DNA from: Isochrysis galbana
Lineage: Eukaryota > Haptophyta > Isochrysidales > Isochrysidaceae
Direction of reading: 5' to 3'
Assembly (NCBI GenBank): GCA_018136815.1
Contig: CM030937.1
Coordinates: 232,606 to 296,605 of the forward strand
DNA length: 64,000 bases
Below, one piece after another: positions 9,680 through 20,844 of the stretch (position 1 is its first letter; each line of letters opens with the position of its first letter). The translations under genes were made by a program, and so were the position numbers. A model generated the notes under the pieces. The model was given only the letters and a program-made list of their open reading frames with translations. It had not been told where the DNA came from and ran no database searches.

Positions 9680-11162
9680 GCCGACCCTCTGTACCGATGG
9701 AGAGAAGAAGAACTCCTCCAGCTTCAGTCTCCCAGGCTCGCCCAAGCAGCGCGGCAGATGGCGGAGCAGATGGCACGCCAGACCGAGCGAGAAAGGCTCG
9801 CGCACGACCTCGTTTGGGCTCATGCGCTCGAGCTAGAGGGAGAGGTGTGGCTCGTACCACAGGTGGCGCACTTTGAGCGCTCAGCGCCGACTGGAGCAAG
9901 TCTCGAGCGCTGCCCAACGACGGGGGAGCTCCGCTGCGTCGACCGTACCGACCGCACACGCAACGGTCAAACGAGGGGAGCGGCTCAAGGCCACGCTTCT
10001 CTGGACTCGGGGAACACCGAATACGAGGGACGCGAGGGGAGCGCCACCATCAGCAGTGGGTGGCGGAGTAACGCTGAGTTGCTGCTGATGGAGGGCCGGG
10101 CACAGGAGCAGCTTGAATCCGAGCGTGTAGTTTTCGACGCAGAGCTGCTTGAGGTGGGTGCACAGCTGATGCACGGCTTGCTCGCTCGCGAGCGCTCTCC
10201 ACCGATGCGGTCCACGTGCACGGAGGTTGGCGGCTGTGACCATGCCTGGGTCCTCTAGAGCCAATGCCGTCGTGCCTGCATGCATCATGGTCAACACGTC
10301 GCGGCTTCCCACCTTTCTGCGACGCGCCCCTCCGATAGGCGATAGCCACCACGGCCTTTGGCTGGAGCGATGAAATTCGACAAGCACAACTAGAGATCAT
10401 CGAGGGCCTGAGCCGGTTTGGGTACTTGCAGGGCGAGGCAGGTCAGGCAGCAACGGCAACAGAGCAGCTGCCGGCCGCCATCGAAGCGGAGAGAGTTCGA
10501 GGAGGTTTTGGTGGGTGCGTGTTCGCCGGCGGCTATTGCGAAGACTCACTTGGCCGAGTATTGCAAGCTCTCGCCGTCTCCGACGATGAGCTACGTCAGT
10601 TCTCGATCAATGGTTGCGTTATCAACATTGGTGAGTGGCTCCATCAGGCTAGACGCCTTCGCCAAAGCAGGCTCGCCTCTCCGCGAGGTCACACGCATCA
10701 TTGGCTGAAAGCGTCCCCACTTTTCCTAGCGAGATACTTTGCGCCGTCTTGCTCCCTCCCACCGTCGCGCCGCCCACGGTCCGCTTACCGACAGGCGAGG
10801 CTGTCACGCTATCCACCGAGCACGAACGGCGAGTCGGTGTGCTACTCCGCGACGTGTGTGCCGAGGTCATACGCTCGTGTGCGACAACAATCGAGCAGGA
10901 TCGCCAAATTCTTGACGGGGGGCTGATAGTTCTCGCGCGAGGGGCGGGTGAGGTGCTCGTCGATGCCGGAGGCAGTCCTGCTCTAGCGAATGAATTCGAG
11001 TGGCTCCACGCGACCCGTTTGTTGCAGGCAGTCCGTGCGAGGCTGTGCCGAAAGGAATGCCTGAAGAGTGCGCACGATCGCGCTGCCGCCTTCGTGGAGC
11101 GGCCCACTGCGATGGCCACTCTCCGTAGGCCGTGGAAGGTGCATATTCGAACCTCTGGCTGA
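9680..11162 (+). pseudogene. Gene-like coding remnant of unknown function
   Basis: Three plus-strand open stretches in different frames have protein-like composition: about 9690-9890 (helical, with EEELLQLQSPRLAQAARQMA), 10426-10640 (with DELRQFSINGCVINIGEWLH) and 10701-11162 (with LLRDVCAEVIRSCATTIEQD and ANEFEWLHATRLLQAVRARL). They might be exons of one gene; GTGAGTGG at 10631 looks like a donor and CCTAG at about 10728 like an acceptor. The joined phases do not give a clean reading, so a decayed gene or single-base errors are equally likely. No family recognised. Confidence 0.3.
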
Positions 11163-11944
11163 GGCGGATCATGGATCATGGCGAGAAAAACCCTTGTGAA
11201 ATGAATGCGCGTTATACACTTTGGAAAGGTTGAGGATGCCATCCACTGCTATTGTGACTACCCGCTCCAGGGATGCCGTTGCCATCGCCCTTGTTCATGG
11301 CTACCTCCCAATTCTGCTCCCCATCCCGTCGTTTCTTGTTGCTTCTTGCCTTCGGCTTGCGTCCGGCTCGTGAAAGCTCGGGACTCGGGGCCCTGATTAA
11401 GAAGCCCTTGTGCATGCACAGTGGATGTGCTAGGGCAGACAACCCTCCCACAGCCCGCATGGATGCCGCCCTCTGCCTTGCTAGCTGCAGGTTGCCACTG
11501 CTAGGGCGTTCTAATTTTGTCAAACAGTGATTTATACCTCTACTCACGCATGTGTAGGGGGTTGCATTTTTGGCCGTTCTTCAAAGCCAAAGCCAAAGAA
11601 AGCAAAATCTTGAGGGGCTTTGGCTTGCCTGCCGCCACAAACAAATTGCCGAGGAAAATGTTGGGTTTCACTCCTTACCCCCCCTCCCCTTTCGTTGCGC
11701 TCTACTAGGAGACCCTCGCATCTCATCGTTTAGCTCGCGCGTGACGTGCCGAGCCTGTCGTGATATCTCGCCGTCTTTCGCCGTTGGCTGTTCGACTACT
11801 CATATATCGGAGAACAGGAGATGCCGCGTTGTAACTTGGGTGCCGCCACACCGCCCATACATCCAGGTAAAACTCTCGTAAAGTTGCAGCGTTGATTCCT
11901 GCGGTCTGCCGCGCCGGCCGCCGATTCTACACCTCATCGTCCGG
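11163..11944. other. Intergenic, no gene seen
   Basis: No open frame with protein-like composition. A short purine-rich imperfect repeat (AAAGCCAAAGCCAAAG) lies near 11583. Confidence 0.5.
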
Positions 11945-12975
11945 ACCGGAAACACCTCAATTGGCCTTGGGGCGCGACAGGCGGGCCGCGACCGGCCGTT
12001 CCGGACCTGCCTTGAACTCCCAACAGCCGCCTAGCCGGGCCCCATGCGTTCACGCCCCCCCTTGATCCGAAATCTTGAGTAAGCTTGTGAATAGGTTTGG
12101 ATTTGGGCTAACATATTTGAACCTAATAGTGCATTTTGGCTAACATATTAGATATAGATAGTGCCCTACGGCTAACATATTAGATACAGATAGTGCGCTT
12201 CGCTCGCCTATTAATAGTATTATCAGTATTATCAGTATTACTGGTACATAAGTAGTAAGTATAAGTATAAGTAGCGCCTGCAATCGCGTACGCGTACGCA
12301 CGTACAACGACGTACATCTATATGAGACAACAAAAAGCCATAGATAGGACATAGGACCCACACAGAGCCCCACGCACGCACCACACACACGGTAGTTTGA
12401 AGCCCCGGGGTTCGAACCCACTTGACGTTGCCACCACGGACGAGCTCCGCGCCTAGTTTCGACAGCGTGTGTGTCAGCGTGTCGGGGTCGGTCGGGGGGG
12501 GGGGCTATTAATACATTAATAGTAGGTTTGGCGGCCACGGCTAACATATTAGATACTAATAGTGCACATCGGCTAACATATTAGATACTAATAGTGAGAT
12601 TTGCCAAGTAGATACCTAATATCTAGATAGTAGGCTAACATGTTCACAAGCTTAATCTTGAGAGCTGGTGTGTGGGGTGTTCACCTCTCACCTCCGCCTT
12701 CACCACAATGGCGTGCGCCGAGACCGCAAGGCCGACAAATCTGGCTGCTAGGGCTGCATCTGTGGATAGAAAGCCTGGTGGGCCATTATCCATTATATCT
12801 CAAGGGATGACTGAGAAAGCGCCGGCAGCGCGCCCAGCCGCGCTCGAAAGTTGGGCACTCTGGCCTCTGGCCCATTCGGTTGAGTAACGTTGGCGTAGTC
12901 ATCGGATGCACACACGGCTGGTTACGGAGCAATGCGCGCGGGCGGCGGCGGCGATTGGCGTGGCTGCTGGGGGTC
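11945..12975 (-). repeat. Repeat R1, right arm (inverted, diverged)
   Basis: Reverse complement of the 6741-7675 block at moderate identity. CTTGATCCGAAATCTTGAG (12061-12079) pairs with the sequence at 7550-7565. CTCACCTCCGCCTTCACC (about 12688-12705) pairs with GGTGAAGGCGGAGGTGAG near 7510. One 203-bp unit is recognisable at about 12820-12965. The arm is split by the MITE at 12080-12654, so the MITE arrived after the repeat was duplicated. Confidence 0.6.
12080..12654. mobile_element. Non-autonomous hAT-type MITE, 575 bp
   Basis: The ends are perfect 12-bp inverted repeats: TAAGCTTGTGAA at 12080-12091 and TTCACAAGCTTA at 12643-12654. They are flanked by an exact 8-bp duplication ATCTTGAG (12072-12079 and 12655-12662). 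An 8-bp duplication is typical of hAT elements. The uninterrupted target is seen at 7555-7565 on the other strand, which confirms the insertion. Near both ends a subterminal motif GGCTAACATATTAGATA recurs every 30-40 bp in the same orientation, as expected of transposase-binding repeats. The interior has a run of AGTATTATC repeats and no transposase ORF. A hAT transposase remnant is present elsewhere in the window (59276-59625). Confidence 0.85.
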
Positions 12976-12989
12976 CCAGGCAGGATGTT

Positions 12990-13050
12990 CCGTGGGGGGT
13001 CTCTCCGCGCTCCGCGAGGGAAAGGACGCGATCTCTCTCCGAGATTGGCG
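12990..13050 (+). pseudogene. Short hAT transposase-like remnant
   Basis: Nearly identical to 59560-59620. It encodes SALREGKDAISLRDW, which in the other copy follows a recognisable hAT C-terminal domain at the place where the ERVFS motif is expected. Only about 55 bases are shared, so this is a small piece or a coincidental shared segment of another repeat. Confidence 0.35.
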
Positions 13051-13379
13051 CCTGTCGTCCTGGTCGTTCGTTCTCGTTCTCTCGTTCGCGCTTTCGCTCC
13101 TCGTTCTCGCTCTCGCCCCTCGTTCATAACACCCACCTTACACCACAAGTCTCAAACAACCGCTCACTCTCACCCTCGCTCTCACTCTCGTCCTCGCTAT
13201 GTCCGCCTCGTCGCCCCACTCTGCAGCTCCCAAGCCCGCCTCCCTGCCTCCTCTGGAGACGGGTGAACCCGTCATGTGCCCGTCGCCAACTTCCGCCGTG
13301 CCTCTCGTCGCTTCCCTTCCGTCCCCTGCGTTCCAATCTGAGGTAGTGGTAACCTCGGATCCGTCAGGCGTACGATTCG

Positions 13380-13446
13380 CGGATGCGATAGGACGGGGGA
13401 GCGGCGCGCGCACTCCATTAACTAAACTATTTGTTTAACGATAGTT
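13380..13446 (-). mobile_element. Possible LINE 5' end fragment
   Basis: On the minus strand this begins AACTATCGTTAAAC, and 20-30 bases later reads ATGGAGTGCGCGCGCCG. The LINE ORF1 copy at 18112 (AAACTATCGTTATAGTTT, then ATGGAGCGCGCGCCG) and the LINE at 24582 share this layout. Similarity fades after about 70 bases, and no 3' end was located. Confidence 0.4.
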
Positions 13447-13909
13447 CGGGCCAACGGGGGCTACGAATGCGGCGGGAAATGTAACCGTTAGAGGCGCCCA
13501 CAAACCGAGCGCCAATGGCTACGGTTTCGACCACTCTACCCACGAAACAAAGGAACTTGCATCTGATTTGAGGCGGAAGCACGGGCAACCGGTTGAAAGA
13601 GCAAGTGAAAGAAGGCATGAGCCCATTCCCTCCCCATTCATCCAAGTCAACAACTCGAATCTTCAAGAAATCCTATGCCCTATGAGCTCTACAAGCTCAC
13701 ACCACTGAGGATGACAAAACATTAAGTGCCATTTTCAGACATGACAGGCATCGGCGTAAAGCAACAAAGAACCAATCGACAACCGTGTACACCAGCACGC
13801 AGAGCTCGGAGTATGATTGTTCAACATGCGCAGCCCTAGTTCTCCCAACTCGGAAATGGAAGTGTGCAAGGGAGGTGCGAAGGCGTTGTATGGATACCGC
13901 ATGGCACTA
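13447..13909. other. Intergenic, downstream of kinesin
   Basis: No supported gene. This must contain the 3' untranslated region of the minus-strand kinesin. Confidence 0.4.
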
Positions 13910-16900
13910 TCAGCGAGCACGGCTTGGCGCAAGACTAGATATGTCTGCCTTGCCTATTCGAGAGCGGGGGCGAGCAATCCTGCGCTCTTGTGGATTGTAG
14001 TTCTCGTTAGAGACGTGTGTGGTTGCTTTCACTCCCTGGCCCTTGGTATGCTTTTGTGCATCTGCACTTTGTTTGCCGGAAAAAGAGGGCCCTACAGGTG
14101 ACGACCCGGTCGGTTGCAGTGGCGCGTCCGGTGGCGGTGGTGGGGCGGCAGGTGGCAGCGGCGGCGATGCTGCATCGACGTGAGACCCGCATGCGTCCGG
14201 TGGAAGCGGCGGTGGAAGCGGTGGCGGAGGGGCATCGAGCGCGTGCGTAATCATTGCCTGTCCTTGCTCCTCAACAACTGGAAGAGGTTCCCGTGCAAAA
14301 GCGGTGTTCGTCGTCCTCGCAACTGTACGCCTGTGCGAAGAGCGTTTAGATCGAGATCGCCCTCGTGACGTGTCGACAAATTCGAAACGCTTGTCTGGCG
14401 GGTCTTCATCCGGCTCGAACGCAATCTCTTTGGGTGGTTCCGCCGGAACCTCCACCAAAATTGGCCATGCAATGTTGTCTTCTTCAGTTTCCGATGGCGG
14501 CAAGGTTGTGTTCGGACAACAATGCTGCGACGAAGGACTCTGTGGTTTGCGACGCGTCGGAGACGGCACTGGTGGCTCGCAAGCTTGCAGCGAGTCGACC
14601 TTAGCAAGCGATGAGTAGCTGTCGCTGGTTGCCTGCTCAACATTCTTGTAGAAGTCGCCGACTCGTGTCGGCGCCGTTGGAGGGGAGATGCTACGGTCGG
14701 GACTGCTGCCTTGGAGGTGATTCAGCGAGTCTCGGTAAGGACCATCATTAGTCAGATGGGTTGCGCCAAGTGACTCATGAGCTGGGCTACTTCTGATCAC
14801 ACTCTCTAGCTCGGCTCCCTTTGTACCAATCCGCACTGAGTTACCTTCGTCGATGGATGAAGTAGCGGCAGCAATTGGTGTTGGGCATCTCACGACATCA
14901 CTTGCATCGTCGAGGAGCCGATCTGTGCCCGGCTGGCTTGCAGTCTGCGATCTCAAGCAAGTTTGCCGGTTGGACGCAGCAATACTAACTCCTGATGCAA
15001 ACGATCCAGTCCGGGAGGGACCGTGCGAGGATGGCGGTGTTGATGAGGGTGGTGTAGGCTCATAGTTGTCTGCTGACACCTCCGAGGAGGAGTTCGGAGA
15101 GTGCTCCTCTACACAAGGTGACAATGTAGACGAAAGAGGAATCGGCTGTGAAATTCCCTCGAAGGCAAGTGGTGAGGTTGGAACTGCCGACTCTTGACCA
15201 CCAATTATGTGAATATCGGCATTGCCAGCGGACTCTACCAACATCTCGCCGTGTGTGGACACCATTCGGCCAAGAGAGAGAGGAGTCGCCTCGTTCAGCT
15301 GTGGGGGCGCAATCCCTCCTCCGGCCGTCGAGCATCGAGGCATCTCCACAGCGACTCTCAAACTGGACAACGGCGTGCTGTTCGCCAAACGCCCAAAGGA
15401 TGCTAGAGGCATCACGGACTTGCGGCGCTGTTTTGCACCTACTGCCTCGAGCTTCGCGCTCGCAAGAGCTTGCAATTGCTCCTTCAATTGAACAATCTCT
15501 GCCTCCGCGGCGTCTGCCCGTCGGCCGCGTGCAGCAAGGGCCTCCAACTCGAGGATGCGCTCGTGCTGTTCCGCGAGTTGCGACCGAAGCCCAGAAATGG
15601 TCATCTCAGCCTCATCATCTGCACCTTCAAGCTCGGCCCTCAGTCGAGCCGACTCCACTTCAACAACGATGCGTCGCAAGGCGTCGATCCCGTCTCGGGA
15701 CGAACGTTTGTCGGATGAAGAGCGCCTTTTGGGCGCAACACCATGCAGCACCTACATCAAGAAGTCAGATGAGAGGACTAACTAGGGTCAACACCAACAT
15801 TGCACCGGAGCAACACAGACGCACAATTTCGGGTGCAGGTATCGACGTTGCTCAATGGTAATTGTAATTGTACATGATGGACGAAACAAGAGGACCGACC
15901 ACGGGCCTGTGTTGCTTGGGATGCGCACCTGCACACGCTCAAGCATGTCATGCAACTCCTCCGCTTCGTCGTCTCTCCGCCGAAGCGCCTCCTCCAACTC
16001 GGATACGGTGCGCGCACTTTCATTTAGCTCCTCCTGTAAAGCTTCTACTGCCTCACGCGCAGCCGTCAACTCTGCACGGAGCCCATCTGCTTCTGCAGGC
16101 CCAGAGAGCGCTTCACGCCAGGCACGCGCCTCCGACTCGTCGACGACATTTGAAACTGTTCCGCCTTGTACCGTTGACCCCAAAACCACCTCCCCACGAC
16201 GCAGCCTCTCGACTTCGGCGCGCGCTGCCTTCAGCTGTGACCTGAGGCGGTCAGCTTGCTCTTGCAACTGCTCTTGTGAGAGCAGAGTATTTACCACTGC
16301 GGCGTTACGGATTGTTTTCGCACGCGTGGCAAACTGTAGCGTGGACTTCGTTTCTGACTCGTTGTCCGCTGAAGGCGAGCAGGCCACCAGCAGTAGTGTC
16401 TTGGAGTTGCCGCCGAGAGACTCTTGAAGGATTCGGGTGAGCTTTGAGTTGCGGTATGGCACCTGCATGCAGTGAGAGGACCAAGCATGACCAGCTCAGA
16501 CCGGAACCAAGCAGGATCCATTGTCCTGTTTCTGCGTGCAACCTCAGGTGTAGCTTTGGGCAAACGCACATGAGGTCGGGCGTCGGCGAGCGCCGATATG
16601 ACTAAGCAGAGGGCAGACAGCGAGGTGTTGATCTTCTTGGCCTCCTCGAGCGTCTCACCCTTGGCGCCTGTCTTGCTGACCTTTTCAGAGCCTGCAAGAT
16701 CTGCCACGTTTAGTTTGGAGACACGGACGGTGCCATCTGGCAACTGCTGACGAAGTGTCAATGTAAGCAAAGCGTGCGAACGCGAAGATTGTGCGTTCAT
16801 CAGGGTGGACCCGATGATCCGGTTGGCGTTGCCACACTCAAGGCACTCCAATACATCTGCCTCACTTGTGACGTACACCTGCGACAGCCCCTCCACAAAT

Positions 16901-17501
16901 ACACCCTTGCACGACTTGCTGGACCCTTCGCGAATCGAGAGGCCCCCGGCTTTCGCGCCGGCTCCGTGTGGCTGCAGGAGGTCCCGCACGACCTCCTTGT
17001 AGATCTCCAGGTAGGAGCAGGAGATGATGAACTCAGATCCTGGGAAAAGGGGAATGAGGCCCTGTTGAGTCGACAACGTTCTGTGGCATGCTGGTGAAAT
17101 AGCAGGGCTCGGACGAAGCAGGTTATTCGAACACACGCACCGCTCGTGTCATCACAGACGTGCTCGAAGATCCGCGTCACTGCGCGAGGCAGCAGACCGG
17201 GGTCGGCCGAGGAACCCGTGACAGAGTGGGTCTTTCCCGAGCCAGTCTGGCCGTATGCAAGGATCGTGCCATTATAGCCCTGGAGCACTGCCTCGACAAT
17301 GGCCGAAACGTGTTGATACGTGTCATCCTGGGTGGCCTCTGGCGGCAGCACTTGGTCTAGCGCGAAGGCGGTCGCGTCGTCCCCGGAGAGGCTGACCGAG
17401 CGGCCATCGTGGCCAAAGCGGAACTTCTGTGCGGACCCAGCTTCACGAGCTGAGGGAGGGCGGAAGCGAGCGACGACGCGGATGTTCTCGTCTGCCGACA
17501 T
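13910..17501 (-). CDS. Kinesin heavy chain-like motor protein, four exons
   Basis: An ATP-driven microtubule motor. Exons by splice consensus and frame are 17501-17141, 17039-16570, 16462-15929 and 15751-13910; together they make 3207 nt, 1068 residues. The N-terminal motor has the P-loop GQTGSGKTHS (about 84-93), switch I NAQSSRSH (202-209), switch II DLAGSE (234-239) and KKINTSLSALCLVISALAD followed across an intron by VPYRNSKLTRIL. Order and spacing resemble kinesin-1. A coiled coil follows (about 340-450 and 470-560), then a long low-complexity tail with a polyproline block near 960-1010 and a basic segment; the tail is family-unlike and cargo binding is unknown. Introns are 98-177 nt with donors GTGCGT, GTGCGT and GTGCGC and acceptors CAG, CAG and TAG. 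The ATG at 17501 gives a normal kinesin start; an in-frame ATG at 17546 would add 15 residues. Confidence 0.93.
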
Positions 17502-18111
17502 GCAATGGGATCGACTCGAGCCGGCCGCCGTGGCCCAGGCCAGCAAGCGTTAGGGCGGAGGGAGGAAGGGAGAGGGAGAGAGAGAGAGGCCCTCGTGGGC
17601 TCGGCGAGCGCCGACGGGCCGCACGTTCAAAAGCGGAGGGCGGAAGGGGAAGGCGGGAGGGGGAGGGGGAGGGGGGGGAGGCTCTAAAAAAAAACTGCCT
17701 GCTGTGAGCAGCGAGCAGCCCGTGCTTCTCCCAGTTTGCGCTCATCTGCGACTGCGACTGGGATTGGGATTGGCATAAAAGAGGGATTTTGAAGGTGCCA
17801 ACAGAGTCTCGACGGGAGGGGGGGGGGGGCTCAACAGGATTTTCTTCTCTATTGAGTTATTGTTGGGCCCCTTTCACAAAAGGCCGAGTTCGCTCGCGGG
17901 GGGTCCCACTCCTACACCTACATGTGAAACACAGTGGGGGCTGCTTCCAAACACAGCAAAAACAGTCTGTGTTTGGCCATTGAAGAAACACAGTGAAAAA
18001 CAGTGGGAAACACAGATGCCGGGGCTCTTGGCTCGCGGACTCGCATATGTACTTTTTTGCACTACTTTCTACTTTTACTTTTACTTTATACTTTATACCC
18101 TTTTTTGTCAA
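17502..18111. other. Intergenic, 5' flank of kinesin and flank of a LINE copy
   Basis: Purine-rich from about 17555 to 17690, upstream of the minus-strand kinesin. The 17920-18010 stretch repeats AACACAGTG several times (17928, 17988, 18009 region). A T-rich CTTTTACTTTTAC tract precedes the LINE start. No gene seen. Confidence 0.45.
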
Positions 18112-19229
18112 AAACTATCGTTATAGTTTCAGCGATGGAGCGCGCGCCGACCGCTCCCGATCCCCAGCCTCCCGCCGTCACGACGCCCCACAGGGGCCGC
18201 CCCAAGCCGCCGGAGCCGAAGCGCTCGCAGGCCGCCCCACTGACTGACAGCGACGTCGATATGATCCTCCCACCCTCGCCTCCCCACCAGGCGCAGAAGC
18301 AGGGAACAGGGAGGGCCCTGTTCCCTGCAGACCAGCAGGGCCAGACTCTGGCTCTGCCGCCTGCCCCCACTGGCCTGTTGGCCCATCAAGGACTCCCCAT
18401 GGTGGGTGGCAGCCTGGCTGCCACCCCCATGGTGGCAACTCCTACCAGCAGTGCACCCCTCGTGGGCGGGCACTACACACAACAAACAATTCTTGGGGCC
18501 TTTACGGCTTCCAACCCTCTGAACAACACTGCACAGAAGTCATACGCTGAGGCGGCCGGCCCCAAAGGAAAGCACCCCCATGAAGCAAGGCAAGCTCCAC
18601 CTCCATCTTCCCAACAGCCCCAGCCGCCCTCGCGTAAGCGAGCGGACCCACAGTCGGACCCAAAGCCGACTCCACCCGTAGCCACACAATTCGCTTCTCC
18701 CCCTCATGGTCAAGATGAGGAGGAAGAACCGGAGGATACTCCATTCTACATTCAGCTAGCACAGCTAGCGGAGGACAAGAAGGACATCAAGAGCGAGGAC
18801 ATAGCTACCTATATGAAGTTTCTTCTCTCCAAGTTGGAAGGCTTGGACGCTACCCCCGATGGGATGGACAAAGGCCGCAAAGGTCCTTGGATATTCTACG
18901 TCGATGACGACGCCCACGAACAATTCAAGGCCGCGTACGGCGACAAAATCCAAGCCACCCTATCGGGCGTCCCGCACGAGTTTGCAATCACCTATGGGGC
19001 ATTGGCCGATTCAGCCCCTCGCAAGTCGAGCGCGATCCGATCCTCTCTAAAGGAGGTGGCAACGTATATCGTCTTTCGCATTTTTGACCCGGTCAAGGCA
19101 TACAAGACCAAGACCCGCCACCTGGCTAGCGCGCTGGAGCGTGAAGCCAATCAAAAACCGCGCACTGGTCTGACACCTTTTCGCGTGAGGGGGACACTTG
19201 GGTGGAGCGAAAGCAGAAGCATTTTTTTT
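18112..19229 (+). mobile_element. LINE copy carrying ORF1, 3' end in a T8 tract
   Basis: The 5' end is AAACTATCGTTATAGTTT (18112-18129), a self-complementary start also seen in altered form at 24582 and 13446 (minus). It is followed within 6 bases by the ORF1 ATG. The copy probably ends at the T8 run at 19222-19229, matching the T-ended 3' termini of the other LINE copies here. Nothing of ORF2 remains, so an internal deletion joins ORF1 to a short 3' end. No clear target duplication was found. Confidence 0.55.
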
Positions 19230-19457
19230 GGATCAGTCGCGAAAACACTTCACTCAACCGAATCATTTATAATCACAGTATCTAGCAGAAAAAAAGTTTC
19301 GTTACAGGTCCATAGTACAGGACGAGCCCAGCGACGTCGAGCAGACCGACCGGCGTCGTCGAAGATGAAGCGGAGGGCCAGCTGTGTGGCAAGGGGGCCT
19401 AATGCGAGGGAGAGGAGCAACTCCTCAGAGAGGAGCTGTGGGGAAGGAGATGTCTGA
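18135..19457 (+). CDS. LINE ORF1 protein, C-terminally altered
   Basis: Open from ATG 18135 (MERAPTAPDPQPP) for about 440 codons. The first 200 residues are proline/glutamine-rich. An acidic segment (DEEEEPEDTPFYIQLAQLAE) then leads to a compact domain with WIFYVDDDAHEQFKAAYGDK and SSAIRSSLKEVATYIVFRIF, to about residue 345. This is plausibly the nucleic-acid-binding ORF1 of the LINE family seen at 24582, 29276, 34990, 40745 and 58424; the link rests on the shared 5' end at 24582. After about 19180 the frame runs by chance into flanking sequence through the T-tract to a stop at 19457. Identity of the domain is not established. Confidence 0.5.
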   Translation: MERAPTAPDPQPPAVTTPHRGRPKPPEPKRSQAAPLTDSDVDMILPPSPPHQAQKQGTGRALFPADQQGQTLALPPAPTGLLAHQGLPMVGGSLAATPMVATPTSSAPLVGGHYTQQTILGAFTASNPLNNTAQKSYAEAAGPKGKHPHEARQAPPPSSQQPQPPSRKRADPQSDPKPTPPVATQFASPPHGQDEEEEPEDTPFYIQLAQLAEDKKDIKSEDIATYMKFLLSKLEGLDATPDGMDKGRKGPWIFYVDDDAHEQFKAAYGDKIQATLSGVPHEFAITYGALADSAPRKSSAIRSSLKEVATYIVFRIFDPVKAYKTKTRHLASALEREANQKPRTGLTPFRVRGTLGWSESRSIFFGSVAKTLHSTESFIITVSSRKKVSLQVHSTGRAQRRRADRPASSKMKRRASCVARGPNARERSNSSERSCGEGDV

Positions 19458-20844
19458 GTGGGGGCGCTATACCCTTGCGCTAGGCATGAGCAGCGACGCC
19501 GCCTCAAGACATGTCCTCCCTCTTGTCTTGAGTCGGAATTATTGGTGCTTGAAAAAGAGGGCGAGGGGGGTTGTGCTTCTTGGGTTGTTGGTAGTTGGAA
19601 GAGGGAGTGGGAGAGGGATTCAGGTATTGGAAGAGGGCCCAAAGGGCTCTGCGTTGTAGGTGCTTGTGGCCCACAAGATTGGTGTGAAAACGATAAGTGT
19701 AAGTGTACGAGAACGAGAACGAGAGCGACAAACGAAGAACGACAGACGACAGACGATCCGAAGCCGATGGACCGACGAGATGACACTACACTCACGTCAA
19801 CGACACTCTCCACACTAACGTATCCCTATCACGGAACGCACAGGAACCCGCTGACAGATCGAACAAGGAAGAGAATGCCGACAAGAGAGCGACGGGGCGA
19901 CGGACGATCCGACGGGGGCGACAGTTACGCACAGGAATAAGGAGGGAATCTTTCGAAAACCCTTACGGGATTTGATGAAGACCGAAGTAAAATAGCGCCA
20001 CGGTATAATCCAACGGCCAACACCTGAGGGGGAATCAGGGTCACGCAAGGGGGCGGTTCCTTGCACCGGCGATACCTGAACGCGCGACTTCGCCTAAAAC
20101 GCGAGGAGCACGCAAGGAGGTAAGCCAGGTGAGGGGCAAGCAGGCGACAAGGGAGGCGACAAAGGAGGCGAGGGCAACAAGGGCGAATGTAGAATGTAGG
20201 ATCCTGCGACGGTGACTCGTGGCTAGCCTGCAAGGAGGGGACATAGAAACGCAAACAACTTCTAAAACAAAAAGGTCGATCGCGGATGCGACAGAGGTAA
20301 AAAAAGGAGGGGGTGTAGTTTGGTCACGGAGAGGACCCGTGGGGGGAAAGGGCTGGGGAGGGGGGGAGAGGAGGGAAATGGGCTCGCGCCAACCTTTCGT
20401 GGCAACGTTCTCCCGCGCTTCTAAAACCAAGCATCGTAGACGAATTTATGATAGGGAGGTCTGCCCATGCCTAGGAGGGTTCCCATTTCACATCCGGAGG
20501 CCCCCTGGGGCCCTCCTAGGGCCCCTAGGGGCTCCCAATATAGCCATATGTACTAAAAACATGTGGACCGTCCTCCTGGAGGACTAGGCACCTACTAGGG
20601 TTAAGCACGGCACTCTTCTCGCAGTCTTGTAGTCTTGTAGAGGGGGTGAGTGAGGTAGTATTATAATTTCCCTATGTAGACTGGCAACAACTCTCTCTCC
20701 TGCGGCGCCTCCGTCGGGCCGCGTGGGAGAGAGAGAGAGAGAGAGAGGGAAAGAGGGAGGGAGGGAGAGAGAGACTTACCAGAGACGAAGGAAGCACAGT
20801 CCTCCGCCCCCGCCACCCCCACCCCCGCCCGCCTTCTCCCTCCC
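19230..20844. other. Long stretch without a supported gene
   Basis: Short open frames on both strands have low-complexity composition (Ser/Pro/Leu or Arg/Glu). 19700-19900 is an ACGAGAACGAGAGCGAC-type purine-rich tract. 20485-20540 is locally palindromic (GGCCCTCCTAGGGCCCCTAGG). 20725-20775 is a GA-rich tract just before CDC123. Nothing else could be recognised. Confidence 0.45.

Noticed and set aside
8340-9959. ORFs of 280-505 codons, Phe-Ser-Leu or Glu/Arg/Lys repeats
   Set aside because: They are translations of the 9-bp pyrimidine repeat; every frame is open for arithmetic reasons.
12061-12660. LINE or LTR origin for the 575-bp insert
   Set aside because: Perfect inverted ends and an exact 8-bp duplication fit a hAT MITE better; no tail or LTRs.
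15148-16427. Plus-strand ORFs of 190-237 codons within kinesin
   Set aside because: Antisense to confirmed kinesin exons.
19250-19813. Minus-strand 187-codon ORF
   Set aside because: Ser/Leu/Pro low complexity with one hydrophobic stretch; no conserved motif and partly antisense to LINE-flank sequence.
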